Shown: positions 29,451-64,000, numbered from the stretch's first letter. The stretch: DNA of 64,000 nucleotides from Hippasteria phrygiana (GCA_037893225.1 JAZGUH010000359.1:806001-870000), one strand, 5' to 3'. Numbers and translations: made by a program. Notes: a model not told the origin generated them from the letters alone.

Positions 29451-32272
29451 TTTTTTTTCTTCTTCTTCTTCTTTTAGTTCTGACCAAAATCCCATAGACT
29501 TTGTACACGAATTTTCTCCGCGGCACTTTAGGTCTTAAAAAACTTCAGATCTTAACCAAACTTACCTCAAACATAGACCCTAAGCTGAAATAGTATGTCG
29601 AAGAGTGACGTCATGATGACGTCATCACGTGTCACGTGACGTCATCTTAAAGGTGCGTTTTTCAAGGGCCCATATCTAGAGAACGGTAGGTCCGATTTCC
29701 TTCAAACCTGATATGTTGGTAGGCTAGCTCGTGTTATAGATGAAATTTGAGGTGACGTCAAGATGACGTCATCATACGATTTTATAGTAATTTTTAAGTT
29801 TTTGAAATTCAAAGTTTCTTAAAGCCATATCTCACCAACAGAACATGCTAAATTCAAAATTCTTTTTGTAATAGCTTTGTTAGCTCCTATATTCTTTCAC
29901 ATACATTTGAAAAATGTGTGACGTCATCATGACGTCATCAAAAATGTGCATTTCTGAAACACACATAAGGGTACATCCGATCGTCATAAAAATTAGTGGG
30001 TAGGTAGATAGTGCTACTAGCATGTAAAATCCGAGGTGACGTCATGATGACGTCATCGGCTGATTTTCTGTGAATTTTTTAGTTCTATCCCAAATCCCAT
30101 AGACTTTGTACACGAATTTTGTAAGTGGCACTTTGGTCACTAAACAACCTCGGATCTTAATCAGACTTAACACAAACATAGACCCTAAGCTGAAAATGTA
30201 AGCCGAAACGTGACGTCATGATGACGTCATCACGTGTCATGTGACGTCATCTTAAATGTGCATTTTTCAAGAGCCTATATCTAGAGAACGGTAGGTCCGA
30301 TTGCCTTCAAACCTGGTGTTGGTATGGTAGCTCGTGTTATAGATGAAAATTAAGGTGACGTCATGATGACGTCATCATACGATTTTACAGTAATATTAAA
30401 GTTTTTCAACTTCAAAGTTTCTTAAAGCCATATCTCACCAACAGAACATGCTAAATTCAAAATTCTTTTTGTAATAGCTTTGTTAGCTCCTATATTCTTT
30501 CACATACATTTGAAAAATGTGTGACGTCATCATGACGTCATCAAAAATGTGCATTTCTGAAACACACATAAGGGTACGTCCGATCGTCATAAAAATTGGT
30601 GGGTAGGTAGATAGTGCCACTAGCATGCAAAATCCGAAGTGACGTCATGATGACGTCATCGGCTGATTTTTTATGAATTTGTAAATGTTTCAAATTTCAT
30701 TGTACTCTTAAAATTTTGCACTTCTTCAAATGCCATGAACTTCAAACTTGGCATATGCATTGACTATCTACTCGAGATGGGTGCCGAATCATGACGTCAT
30801 GATGACGTCATCACATGTCACGTGACGTCATCTTAAATTTGCATTTTTGAAGGCCCTATATCTATTTTTTTTCTGCTTCTTATTTTAGTTCTATCCCAAA
30901 TCCGAAAGACTTTGTGCATAGATTTTCTTATCGGCACTTTTGTCATCAAACAACATCGAATCTTAGTCAGAGTTAGCATAGGTATAGACCCTGATGCAAA
31001 GTCGTGCCGCGAAGAGTGACGTCATAATGACGTCTTCGTGTGGCATGTAACATGAACTTAAAGGTCAAGTTTGGAGTACGAAATGTTAATCATCAAATAA
31101 TCTCAGATCTTAAACTTAGCAAAGACATAGACCTTCTGATAATTTATGTTAAATAAAAAAGAAAAAAAGGAAAAGCCATGCGTATGTTTACAACAGACGC
31201 ACATTTTTTGGCGTTTCCGCTACAGCAGGAAAGCCTTTGTTTTTGTTCTGTTCGCGCGATTGTGTAGTTTAGTACACTTTCGCCCAGGCATGAACACAAT
31301 CTACTTGAAAATTGTTCGTTTTGCCACATTCAGAACAAAGGGCCACGTCGAAGAACATCTGCAGGGTTTTTTTTGAGTGAAATCGTTAGCTAAGAGGTAA
31401 CAAAATACGTGATTGCGCAATACCCAGCTTTACACGGATATATATAGCTGGTGGGAGAGTAGTTGACCGAGCCAAAACGTGACACAACGTAAGAAAATCG
31501 TATTTTCCGCCTTAAAAAACCTTTCCAAATCACAAAAGCACGTGTCATTGGGATTCAGAGAAGTCTACTTTAGTAACAAAAAAAGGCTTTTGGAATAATC
31601 AAATACTCCAGAAGCTAACATGAACACAATTAATACAGAAATCCTAAACTACACAATACCCACTATTTTGGTTTCTTCTTAAACACCAATTTTGTCTGCG
31701 GCACTTTGGTCACTAAACAACATCAGATCTTAAGCAAACTTAACCCAAACATAGACCCTAATCTGAAATTGTGTACCGAAGAGTGATGTCACGATGACGT
31801 CATTATGTGTTACGTGATGTCATCTTAAAGGCTCATTTTTCAAGGGCCCATATCAAGAGAACCGTAAGTCCAATTGCATTCAAACCTGGTATGTTGGCTA
31901 AACAAGTACATGTTATAAATCAAAATTGAGGTGACGTCATAATGACGTCATCATCTGATTTTTATGGTAATTTCAAAATTTTAACGTTAAAGATTCTTAA
32001 AACCACATCTCATCAACAGAACATGTTCAATTCAAAATTCCTTTTGTAATAGCTTTGTTAGCTCGTACATTCTTTTATATCAATGCGAAAAATTACTGAA
32101 GTCATAATGACGTCATTAAAGGCATGATTTCTTGAAAGACATATGGATAGACCATGTCTAATCGTCACGAAACTTGGTGGTTAGGTAGATTTGTCACTAG
32201 TTTACAAAATTCGAAGTGACATCATAAAAACATATGGAAAAGCCCTATGTTCTTAAAAACATAGACCTCTAG
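29445..32272 (+). repeat. array superunit A (2.8 kb)
   Basis: Opens with a T run, (TTC)4 and TTTTAGTTCTGACC. Contains two 605-bp-type units (29476, 30081), a diverged partial unit (30670-31020), the middle module (31020-31670) and a diverged last unit (31670-32272). It closes with a 7-bp-stem hairpin (32245-32264), ACCT and CTAG at 32269-32272. It is the most diverged of the three superunits. Confidence 0.85.
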
Positions 32273-32291
32273 TTTTTCTTCTTCTTCTTTT

Positions 32292-34688
32292 AGTTCTGAC
32301 CAAAATCCCATAGACTTTGTACACGAATTTTGTCGGCGGCACTTTAGGTCTTAAAAAACCTCAGAACCTAACCAAACTTACCTCAAACGTAGACCCTAAG
32401 CTGAAATTGTATGTCGTAGAGTGACGTCATGATGACGTCATCACGTGTCACGTGACGTCATCCTAAATGTGCGTTTTTCAAGGGCCCATATCTAGAGAAC
32501 GGTATATCCAATTTCCTTCAAACCTGGTATGTTGGTAGGCTAGCTCGTGTTATAGATGAAAATTGACGTGACGTCATGATGACGTCATCATGCGATTTTA
32601 TAGTAATTTTTAAGTTTTTGAACTTTAAAGTTTCTTAAAGCCATATCTCACCAACAGAAAATGCTAAATTCAAAATTCTTTTTGTAATAGCTCTGTTAGC
32701 TCCTATATTCTTTCACATAAATGTGAAAAATGTGTGACGTCATCATGACGTCATCAAAAATAGGCTTTTTTGAAACACATATAAGGGTAGGGACGATCGT
32801 CATAAAAATTAGTGTGCAGGTAGATAATGCTACTAGGATGCTAAATCCGAGGTGACGTCATGATGACGTCATCGGCTGATTTTCTATGAATTTTTAGTTC
32901 TATCCCAAATCCCATAGACTTTGTACACGAATTTTGTACGGGACACTTTGGTCACTAAACAACATCAGATCTTAATCAAACTTAACACAAACAGGGACCC
33001 TAAGCTGAAAATGTATGCCAAAACGTGACGTCATGATGACGTCATCACGTGTCTTGTGACGTCATCTTAAAGGTGCATTTTGGAAGGGCCCATATCTAGA
33101 GAACGGTAGGTCCGATTGCCTTCAAACCAGGTATGTTGGTATGGTAGATCGTGTTATAGATAAAAATTGAGGTGACGTCATGATGACGTCATCATACGAT
33201 TTTACAGTAATATTAAAGTTTTTGAACTTCAAAGTTTCTTAAAGCCATATCTCATCAACAGAACATGCTAAATTCAAAATTCTTTTTGTAATAGCTTTGT
33301 TAGCTCCTATATTCTTTCACATAAATGTGAAAAATGTGTGACGTCATCATGACGTCATCAAAAATATGCTTTTTTGAAACACATATAAGGGTAGGGACGA
33401 TCGTTATAAAAATTAGTGGGTAGGTAGATAGTGCTACTAGCATGTTAAATCCGAGGTGACGTCATGATGACGTCATCGGCTGATTTTCTATGATTATTTT
33501 AGTTCTATCCCAAATCCCATAGACTTTGTACACGAATTTTGTAAGTGGCACTTTGGTCACTAAACAACCTCGGATCTTAATTAAACTTAACACAAACATA
33601 GACCCTGAGCTGAAAATGTATGTCGTAGAGTGACGTCATGATGACGTCATCACGTGGCACGTGACGTCATCTTAAAGGTGCAGTATTCAAGGGCCCCTGT
33701 CTAGAGAACGGTATATCCAATTTCCTTCAAACCTGGTATGTTGGTAGGCTAGCTCGTGTTATAGATGAAAATTGACATGACGTCATGATGACGTCATCAT
33801 ACGATTTTATAGTAATTTTTAAGTTTTTGAACTTCAAAGTTTCTTAAAGCCATATCTCACCAACATAACATGCTAAATTCAAAATTCTTTTTGTAATAGC
33901 TTTGTTAGCTCCTATATTCCTTTACATAAATGTGAAAAATGTGTGACGTCACCATGACGTCATCAAAAAGAGGCTTTTTGAAACACATATAAGGGTCAGT
34001 CCGATCGTCATAAAAATTACTGGGTAGGTAGATAGTGATACTGGCATGTAAAATCCGAGGTGACGTCATGATGACGTCATCGGCTGATTTTCTGTGATTT
34101 TTTTAGTTCTATCCCAAATCCCATAGACTTTGTACACGAATTTTGTAAGTGGCACTTTGGTCACTAAACAACCTCGGATCTTAATTAAACTTAACACAAA
34201 CATAGACCCTGAGCTGAAAATGTAAGCCGAAACGTGACGTCATGATGACGTCATCACGTGTCATGTGACGTCATCTTAAATGTGCGTTTTCCAAGGGCCC
34301 ATATCTTGAGAACGGTAGGTCCGATTTCCTTCAAACCTGATATGTTGGTAGGCTAGCTCGTGTTATAGATAAAATTTGAGGTGACGTCAAGATGACGTCA
34401 TCATATGATTTTATATTAATTTTTAAGTTTTTGAACTTCAAAGTTTCTTAAAGCCATATCTCACCAACAGAACATGCTAAATTCAAAATTCTTTTTGTAA
34501 TAGCTTTGTTAGCTCCTATATTCTTTCACATAAATGTGAAAAATGTGTGACGTCATCATGACGACATCAAAAATAGGCTTTTTTGAAACACATATAAGGG
34601 TAGGTCCGATCGTCATACAAATTGGTGGGTAGGTAGATAGTGCCACTAGCATGTAAAATCCAAAGTGACGTCATGATGACGTCATCGT
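32292..34688 (+). repeat. 605-bp CRE-rich tandem units of superunit B
   Basis: Each unit starts TTTTAGTTCTATCCCAAATC (first one TTCTGACCAAAATC) and contains four clusters of the palindrome TGACGTCA: a triple with CACGTG boxes, then three pairs. Clusters sit roughly 128, 278, 444 and 563 bp into the unit. That is about nine CRE palindromes per unit and four sub-repeats of about 150 bp. Confidence 0.9.
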
Positions 34689-35330
34689 GTGTCATGTAAC
34701 ATGAACTTAAAGGTCAAGTATGGAGTACGAAATGTGAATCATAAAATAATCTCAGATCTTAAACATAGCAAAGACATAGACCTTCTGATAATTTATGTTA
34801 AAGAAAAAAAGAAAACGGAAAAGCCATGCGTATGTTTACAACAGACGCAAAATTTTCGGTTTTTCCGCTACAGCAGCAAAGCCTTGGTTTTTGTTCTGTT
34901 CGCGCGATTGTGTAGTTTAGTACACTTTCGCCCAGGCATGAACACAATCTACTTGAAAATTGTTCGTTTTGCCACATTCAGAACAAAGGGCCACGTCCAA
35001 GAACATCTCCAGGTTTTTTTTGGAATGAAATCGTTAGCTCAGAGGTCAAAAACACATGATTGCACAATACCCAGCTTCACACGGATATATAACTGGTGGG
35101 AGAGTAGGAGCTGGTTCGAAATTGACCGAGCCAAAACATGACACAACGGGTGGAAAATCATATTTTCCGCCTTCAAAAACCTTTCCAAATCACAAAAGCA
35201 CGTGTCATTGGGATTAAGAGAAGTCTACTTTAGTGACAAAAAAGGCTTTTGGAATAATCAAATACTCCAGGAGCTAACATGAACACAATTAATACACAAA
35301 TCCTAAACTACACAATACCCACTTTTTTGG
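34689..35330 (+). repeat. middle module of the array (open frame conserved between copies)
   Basis: About 640 bp with no TGACGTCA clusters, present at 31020-31670, 34689-35330 and 38563-39195. It has an open frame (MSCNMNLKVKYGV, EKPCVCLQQT, LVFVLFARLCSLVHFRPGMN, KGHVQEHLQ), 150 codons here and 111 at 38563. No domain recognised. Between copies the frame is kept in part but the 3' ends differ, so coding is doubtful. Confidence 0.6.
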
Positions 35331-35931
35331 TTTCTTCTTAAACACGAATTTTGTCTACGGCACTTTAGTCACTAAACAACATCAGATCTTATTCAAACTT
35401 AATACAAACATAGACCCTAATCTGAAATTGTGTGCCGAAAAGTGACATCATGATGACGTCATTATGTGTCACGTGATGTCATCTTAAAGGCGCATTTTTC
35501 AAGGCCCATATCAAGAGAACCGTAAGTCCAATTGCATTCAAACCTGGTATGTTGCTAGACAAGTACGTTATAAATAAAAATTGAGGTGACGTCATAATGA
35601 CGTCATCATATGATTTTTATAGTAATTTCAAAGTTTTAACATTAAAGATTCTTAAAACCATATCTCATCAACAGAACATATGTTAAATTCAAAATTCTTT
35701 TTGTAATAGCTTTGTTAGCTCGTACATTCTTTTATATAAATGCGAAAAATTTCTGAGGTCATAATGACGTCATCAAAGGCATGATTTCTTGAAAGACATA
35801 TAAGGGTAGACCATGTCTAATCGTCATGAAACTTGGTGGTTAGGTATATTTGTCACTAGTTTACAAAATTCGAAATAACATCATAAAAACATATGGAAAA
35901 GCCCTATGTTCTTAAAAACATAGACCTCTAG

Positions 35932-38900
35932 TTTTTTTTTTCTTCTTCTTCTTCTTCTTCTTCTTCTTCTTCTTCTTCTTCTTCTTCTTTTAGTTCTGAC
36001 CAAAATCCCATAGACTTTGTACACGAATTTTGTCGGCGGCACTTTAGGTCTTAAAAAACCTCAGAACCTAACCAAACTTACATCAAACATAGACCCTAAG
36101 CTGAAATTGTATGTCGTAGAGTGACGTCATGATGACGTCATCACGTGTCACGTGACGTCATCCTAAATGTGCGTTTTTCAAGGGCCCATATCTAGAGAAC
36201 GGTATATCCAATTTCCTTCAAACCTGGTATGTTGGTAGGCTAGCTCGTGTTATAGATGAAAATTGACGTGACGTCATGATGACGTCATCATGCGATTTTA
36301 TAGTAATTTTTTAGTTTTTGAACTTTAAAGTTTCTTAAAGCCATATCTCACCAACAGAACATGCTAAATTCAAAATTCTTTTTGTAATAGCTCTGTTAGC
36401 TCCTATATTCTTTCACATAAATGTGAAAAATGTGTGACGTCATCATGACGTCATCAAAAATATGCTTTTTTGAAACACATATAAGGGTAGGTCCGATCGT
36501 CATAAAAATTAGTGTGCAGGTAGATAATGCTACTAGGATGTTAAATCCGAGGTGACGTCATGATGACGTCATCGGCTGATTTTCTATGAATTTTTAGTTC
36601 TATCCCAAATCCCATAGACTTTGTACACGAATTTTGTACGGGACACTTTGGTCACTAAACAACATCAGATCTTAATCAAACTTAACACAAACAGGAACCC
36701 TAAGCTGAAAATGTATGCCAAAACGTGACGTCATGATGACGTCATCACGTGTCATGTGACGTCATCTTAAAGGTGCATTTTGGAAGGGCCCATATCTAGA
36801 GAACGGTAGGTCCGATTGCCTTCAAACCAGGTATGTTGGTATGGTAGATCGTGTTATAGATGAAAATTGAGGTGACGTCATGATGACGTCATCATACGAT
36901 TTTACAGTAATATTAAAGTTTTTGAACTTCAAAGTTTCTTAAAGCCATATCTCATCAACAGAACATGCTAAATTCAAAATTCTTTTTGTAATAGCTTTGT
37001 TAGCTCCTATATTCTTTCACATAAATGTGAAAAATGTGTGACGTCATCATGACGTCATCAAAAATATGCTTTTTTGAAACACATATAAGGGTAGGGACGA
37101 TCGTTATAAAAATTAGTGTGCAGGTAGATAGTGCTACTAGCATGTTAAATCCGAGGTGACGTCATGATGACGTCATCGGCTGATTTTCTATGATTATTTT
37201 AGTTCTATCCCAAATCCCATAGACTTTGTACACGAATTTTGTACGGGACACTTTGGTCACTAAACAACATCAGATCTTATCAAACTTAACACAAACAGGG
37301 ACCCTAAGCTGAAAATGTATGCCAAAACGTGACGTCATGATGACGTCATCACGTGTCATGTGACGTCATCTTAAAGGTGCATTTTGGAAGGGCCCATATC
37401 TAGAGAACGGTAGGTCCGATTGCCTTCAAACCAGGTATGTTGGTATGGTAGATCGTGTTATAGATGAAAATTGAGGTGACGTCATGATGACGTCATCATA
37501 CGATTTTACAGTAATATTAAAGTTTTTGAACTTCAAAGTTTCCTAAAGCCATATCTCATCAACAGAACACGCTAAATTCAAAATTCTTTTTGTAATAGCT
37601 TTGTTAGCTCCTATATTCTTTCACATAAATGTGAAAAATGTGTGACGTCATCATGACGTCATCAAAAATATGCTTTTTTGAAACACATATAAGGGTAGGG
37701 ACGATCGTCATAAAAATTAGTGTGCAGGTAGATAGTGATACTAGCATGTTAAATCCGAGGTGACGTCATGATGACGTCATCGGCTGATTTTCTATGATTA
37801 TTTTAGTTCTATCCCAAATCCCATAGACTTGGTACACGAATTTTGTACGGGACACTTTGGTCACTAAACAACATCAGATCTTAATCAGGCTTAACACAAA
37901 CAGAGACCCTAAGCTGAAAATGTATGCCGAAACGTGATGTCATGATGACGTCATCACGTGTCTTGTGACGTCATCTTAAAGGTGCATTTTTCAAGGGCCC
38001 ATATCTAGAGAACGGTAGGTCCGATTGCCTTCAAACGAGGTATGTTGGTATGGTAGCTCGTGTTATAGATGAAAATTGTGGTGACGTCATGATGACGTCA
38101 TCATACGATTTTACAGTAATATTAAAGTTTTTGAACTTCAAAGTTTCTTAAAGCCATATCTCATCAACAGAACATGCTAAATTCAAAATTCTTTTTGTAA
38201 TAGCTTTGTTAGCTCCTATATTCTTTCACATAAATGTGAAAAATGTGTGACGTCATCATGACGTCATCAAAAATATGCTTTTTTGAAACACATATAAGGG
38301 TAGGGACGATCGTCATAAAAATTAGTGTGTAGGTAGATAATGCTACTAGGATGTTAAATCCGAGGTGACGTCATGATGACGTCATCGGCTGATTTTCTAT
38401 GATTATTTTAGTTCTATCCCAAATCCCATAGACTTTGTACACGAATTTTGTACGGGACACTTTGGTCACTAAACAACATCAGATCTTAATCAGGCTTAAC
38501 ACAAACAGAGACCCTAAGCTGAAAATGTATGCCGAAACGTGACGTCATGATGACGTCATCACGTGTCATGTAACATGAACTTAAAGGTCAAGTATGGAGT
38601 ACGAAATGTGAATCATAAAATAATCTCAGATCTTAAACATAGCAAAAACATAGACCTTCTGATAATTTATGTTAAAGAAAAAAAGAAAACGGAAAAGCCA
38701 TGCGTATGTTTACAACAGACGCAAAATTTTCGGCTTTTCCGCTACAGCAGCAAAGCCTTGGTTTTTGTTCTGTTCGCGCGATTGTGTAGTTTAGTACACT
38801 TTCGCCCAGGCATGAACACAATCTACTTGAAAATTGTTCGTTTTGCCACATTCAGAACAAAGGGCCACGTCCAAGAACATCTCCAGGTGTTTTTTTGAAT

Positions 38901-39803
38901 GAAATCGTTAGCTCAGAGGTCAAAAACACATGATTGCACAATACCCAGCTTCACACGGATATATAACTGGTGGGAGAGTAGGAGCTGGTTCGAAATTGAC
39001 CGAGCCAAAACTTGACACAACGGGTGGAAAATCATATTTTCCGCCTTAAAAAACCTTTCCAAATCACAAAAGCACGTGTCATTGGGATTCAGAGAAGTCT
39101 ACTTTAGTGACAAAAAAGGCTTTTGGAATAATCAAATACTCCAGGAGCTAACATGAACACAATTAATACACAAATCCTAAACTACACAATACCCACTTTT
39201 TTGGTTTCTTCTTAAACACGAATTTTGTCTACGGCACTTTAGTCACTAAACAACATCAGATCTTATTCAAACTTAATACAAACATAGACCCTAATCTGAA
39301 ATTGTGTGCCGAAAAGTGACATCATGATGACGTCATTATGTGTCACGTGATGTCATCTTAAAGGCGCATTTTTCAAGGCCCATATCAAGAGAACCGTAAG
39401 TCCAATTGCATTCAAACCTGGTATGTTGCTAGACAAGTACGTTATAAATAAAAATTGAGGTGACGTCATAATGACGTCATCATATGATTTTTATAGTAAT
39501 TTCAAAGTTTTAACATTAAAGATTCTTAAAACCATATCTCATCAACAGAACATATGTTAAATTCAAAATTCTTTTTGTAATAGCTTTGTTAGCTCGTACA
39601 TTCTTTTATATAAATGCGAAAAATTACTGAGGTCATAATGACGTCATCAAAGGCATGATTTCTTGAAAGACATAAGGGTAGACTATGTCTAATCGTCATG
39701 AAACTTGGTGGTTAGGTAGATTTGTCACTAGTTTACAAAATTCGAAATAACATCATAAAAACATATGGAAAAGCCCTATGTTCTTAAAAACATAGACCTC
39801 TAG
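35932..39803 (+). repeat. array superunit C (3.87 kb)
   Basis: A T run with an expanded (TTC)n of about 17 units (35940-35990), four 605-bp units (35992, 36596, 37200, 37804), a partial fifth (38409-38568), the middle module, a diverged unit, a hairpin at 39776-39795 and CTAG at 39800-39803, then unique DNA (TTTTTTATTTGAATG). Confidence 0.9.
35940..35990. repeat. (TTC)n microsatellite at the start of superunit C
   Basis: About 17 TTC units; only four at the equivalent place in superunit B, showing rapid length change. Confidence 0.92.
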
Positions 39804-40084
39804 TTTTTTATTTGAATGCATATTTTACAGACACGATTGAAGCTAAAGGAAGACACCGAGAATGCTCGGATAGTGAATTTTAATGATTATTTTTTATAAA
39901 TAAATAAACAATTGTGATTGTTTGATTGTTTACTTTTTCTGAAGAGTGCTTAGGTGCTCAAGGGTAAATCTTTTAACAGGAATTGTGGGTCATTCAATAA
40001 CCACAGGTCCTAATCAAACTACAGGTAAATACTTATCAGAAAAAAACTCGGAAAGTCCCGTGTTCTGTTTTAAAACCGACACAG

Positions 40085-40345
40085 ATGTAATTGCAGAGGC
40101 GTCGATTTCTCGGCAAGTTTGGGGCGGGGGTCAGGAAAAAGCACACAGTCAAACAACAAGAAGCATTTTGTACTCGGTGTCTCTTGTGTATCCTGGGAAA
40201 TGAAAACAAATGTGTGCTGATCTTTATGTATTCTGGTGCATACTGGTGCATGTAAAAGCCAATGACCCGTAAAATATATGACAATGGGGAATTATTTTTT
40301 TTTTGGGGGGGACTGCCATAGCCGTCCCCTCCCCCAAAAATATTT
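40085..40345 (+). repeat. poly(G) repeat, copy 4
   Basis: GTCGATTTCTCGGCAAG, GTGTATCCTGGGAAA and CATGTAAAAGCCAATGA in the same order as 350-720; a second GGATCC fragment at 40466-40560. Confidence 0.7.
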
Positions 40346-40390
40346 GGGGGCGTGTCCCCCGCCCCACCGGGATCGCCGCTCATTTTTATT

Positions 40391-40391
40391 G

Positions 40392-40423
<32 letters not shown>
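40391..40423. repeat. (GATT)n microsatellite
   Basis: About seven ATTG units inside repeat DNA upstream of the ferlin gene. Confidence 0.9.
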
Positions 40424-40822
40424 CGATTCAGGTGAGGCAAATTTGATTTTCTCTCTTTTTTTTTGGGGGGGGGATCCGAATTGTTTTCGGAGGGTCCTCC
40501 CGATCCCCCATGCGGTATGCCCCCACCCCCAATCGCGCCATAAAGCAGCACCAACCTTGTATGCAATCACGAACGCACCCGTTGCCTCTGACGTGCGTAT
40601 TATTCACTGCACGCCTCAATAAACACAAAGCATGTCGTCTGCTCAATGTTGACAGTTTTGACAATGAGGCGCATTGTGTACGAGTTTGCAATAGCGATAC
40701 GTGCGTGTGCAGCGCAGACTGACGCAGCTTGTAAAATGGCCGGCCGTTGATCTGTCTCAACTTTTCTCCTGGAATAAAGTGACCAACTTTTCGGCCGGAG
40801 TTGGAGCTGAAACTTCGCAGGA

Positions 40823-62737
<21,915 letters not shown>

Positions 62738-63466
62738 GTAGGAATTAAACAAAATATTCCTCATAAATTATCCGTCTAATGTCTTTAAGTTGTGCACCCT
62801 TCAGATGCAGAGCTTGCATCCCATGGCCCTCGTATGGGTTTCTCAAACTCATGTTTCTATACTCACACCTCTAACAGTACTGTGCTCCGTGTTTGGAAGA
62901 GAGTGATTTTTTTTTTTCAGAAGGAATAAAGCCCTCAACAGAGTGTATACCGGTGGGAGTTTACAGTTGACAGGTTCAGTGAAATTGAAAACCCAGTAAT
63001 TTACACTTCCTTTTTGCAAATCCTATTTTGAGGCCGCAACTTAAATGTTTATCTTTTGCACATTCACTTCACTGCATAAACTTGCCTTCATTTTTATTTT
63101 CAGAAATTTAGATTTTCAATGGTTGCATTTTTTAATAGAATTAAATGTGTTCCCATTCGTGACAAAGACAGTTGCAATCTAAAAGTTCCCCATTTTTGTT
63201 TTATTGTTTCTGTTTAAATAACTTTCAAAATGCTTAGATCAGCATATCTTGCTCATTTCAGAAAACAGCAAACCTTCTTTTCAATGCATACCTTCCCGTT
63301 GTGAATTCTTTGATTTGACGTGAGCATTGCTGTAGATAAAAAGTACAAAAACATCTTTGCTATGTAGTACAGTTTGTGTCCTTTGCTGTTGCCCCTCTCT
63401 CCTTTGTAATACTGAGGGAAGTCAGCCATGCTGCTTTACAGGTTTCCTCTGTTTGAAGGTTTTCAC

Positions 63467-63710
63467 CAGGGGCCAATTTCATAAAGCTGTTAAGCACAAA
63501 AATTAGCTTAGCATGAAAATGCTTCCTGGATAAAAACTGGATTACCAACCAGATTTCCATGTGTGGAATATTTCTTTTGACTGGTATTCAGCTGTTGTTT
63601 GCTTAGCATGAAAATCACATTGACTTTTGGCTGGTAACCTGTTTTTACTAAGCAAGACATTTTCATGCTAAGCAAATTGTTGTGCTTAACAGCTCTATGA
63701 AATTGGCCCC
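63467..63710. mobile_element. CCAATTTCAT-family MITE in intron 18
   Basis: CAGGGGCCAATTTCATAAAG and CTCTATGAAATTGGCCCC ends. Parallel to the 60084 copy, with few differences. Confidence 0.88.
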
Positions 63711-64000
63711 ATAATTAGCAGCTGTGGCTACGGCTGTTGCTAAGGGGTTTCTAAGCCATCAAAATGGCTGACCTTATAGCAGCAGCCTTAGCCACAAATT
63801 TGGACACGACCAAATATTCATTATCAATCGTTCAAATAGACACCTGCAGTTTTAAAAAGCTACTCATCATTTTTTTCTTCGTTTTGAATTGTATTTGTAG
63901 TCCCACGATTATGACCACATTATTTTTCCCATTTCTGCTGGAGTCAAGAACATACAGTAAATGTTCTTTGTTTAGTACCATTGGCTGAAAGCATAATCAT

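Larger units (their letters stand above)
32273..35931 (+). repeat. array superunit B (3.66 kb)
   Basis: T5, (TTC)4, then four 605-bp units (starting 32292, 32896, 33501, 34106), the middle module from about 34690, a diverged unit from about 35330, a hairpin at 35904-35923 and CTAG at 35928-35931. Closely similar to superunit C throughout. Confidence 0.9.

Noticed and set aside
29445..39803. CRISPR-like array or segmental gene array
   Set aside because: Repeats are contiguous, hundreds of bases long, without spacers, in a eukaryotic genome; no conserved protein family seen.

Overview
This is animal nuclear DNA. It has spliced genes with GT-AG introns, long AT-rich introns, dense non-autonomous DNA transposons, tRNA-derived SINEs and no bacterial-style operons. 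The gene content (riboflavin transporter, COX5B, ACOT13, otoferlin), the many TAGGCCTA-type motifs and the terminal-repeat families suggest a marine invertebrate deuterostome, most likely an echinoderm. The gene identities are firm; the phylum is inference. All exon joins were read by eye. In each recognised gene the splice phases close without a stop, except at one break in the riboflavin transporter.

Layout. 1-150: one clean exon of an unidentified minus-strand gene. 150-4160: MITE-like elements and poly(G)/poly(C)-bearing repeats. 4161-6530 (minus): SLC52A riboflavin transporter in two coding exons plus a 5' leader; an exact 11-bp tandem duplication breaks its frame. 6700-14900: repeats, including a decayed mariner (7156-8126) with perfect 28-bp ends and a 10-bp minisatellite. 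14888-22120 (plus): COX5B, four exons, with a consensus CRE 57 bp before the start codon. 24947-27429 (minus): ACOT13, three exons, with a 626-bp palindromic transposon in its first intron. 27500-29350: repeats and AT-rich DNA.

29351-39803 is a roughly 10-kb nested tandem array. Sub-repeats of about 150 bp, each ending in a pair of TGACGTCA palindromes, build a unit of about 605 bp. Several such units plus two different modules build three superunits of 2.8, 3.66 and 3.87 kb. Each superunit ends in a 7-bp-stem hairpin, four bases, CTAG and then T, which looks like a Helitron or Helentron 3' end. This is the most unusual object in the window.

40823-62737 (plus) and beyond: the first 18 coding exons (787 codons, all phases consistent) of an otoferlin-type ferlin, from its start codon through C2A, C2B, FerI, C2C and the start of FerA. 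The rest of the gene lies past the right edge. Its introns hold two TTAA-flanked MITE families, SINEs, an 11-bp minisatellite and a probable Penelope-like fragment.

The four recognised genes have unrelated jobs: riboflavin uptake, respiratory complex IV, acyl-CoA hydrolysis and calcium-dependent membrane fusion. They are not a functional cluster; the window is an ordinary genic region heavily colonised by repeats.
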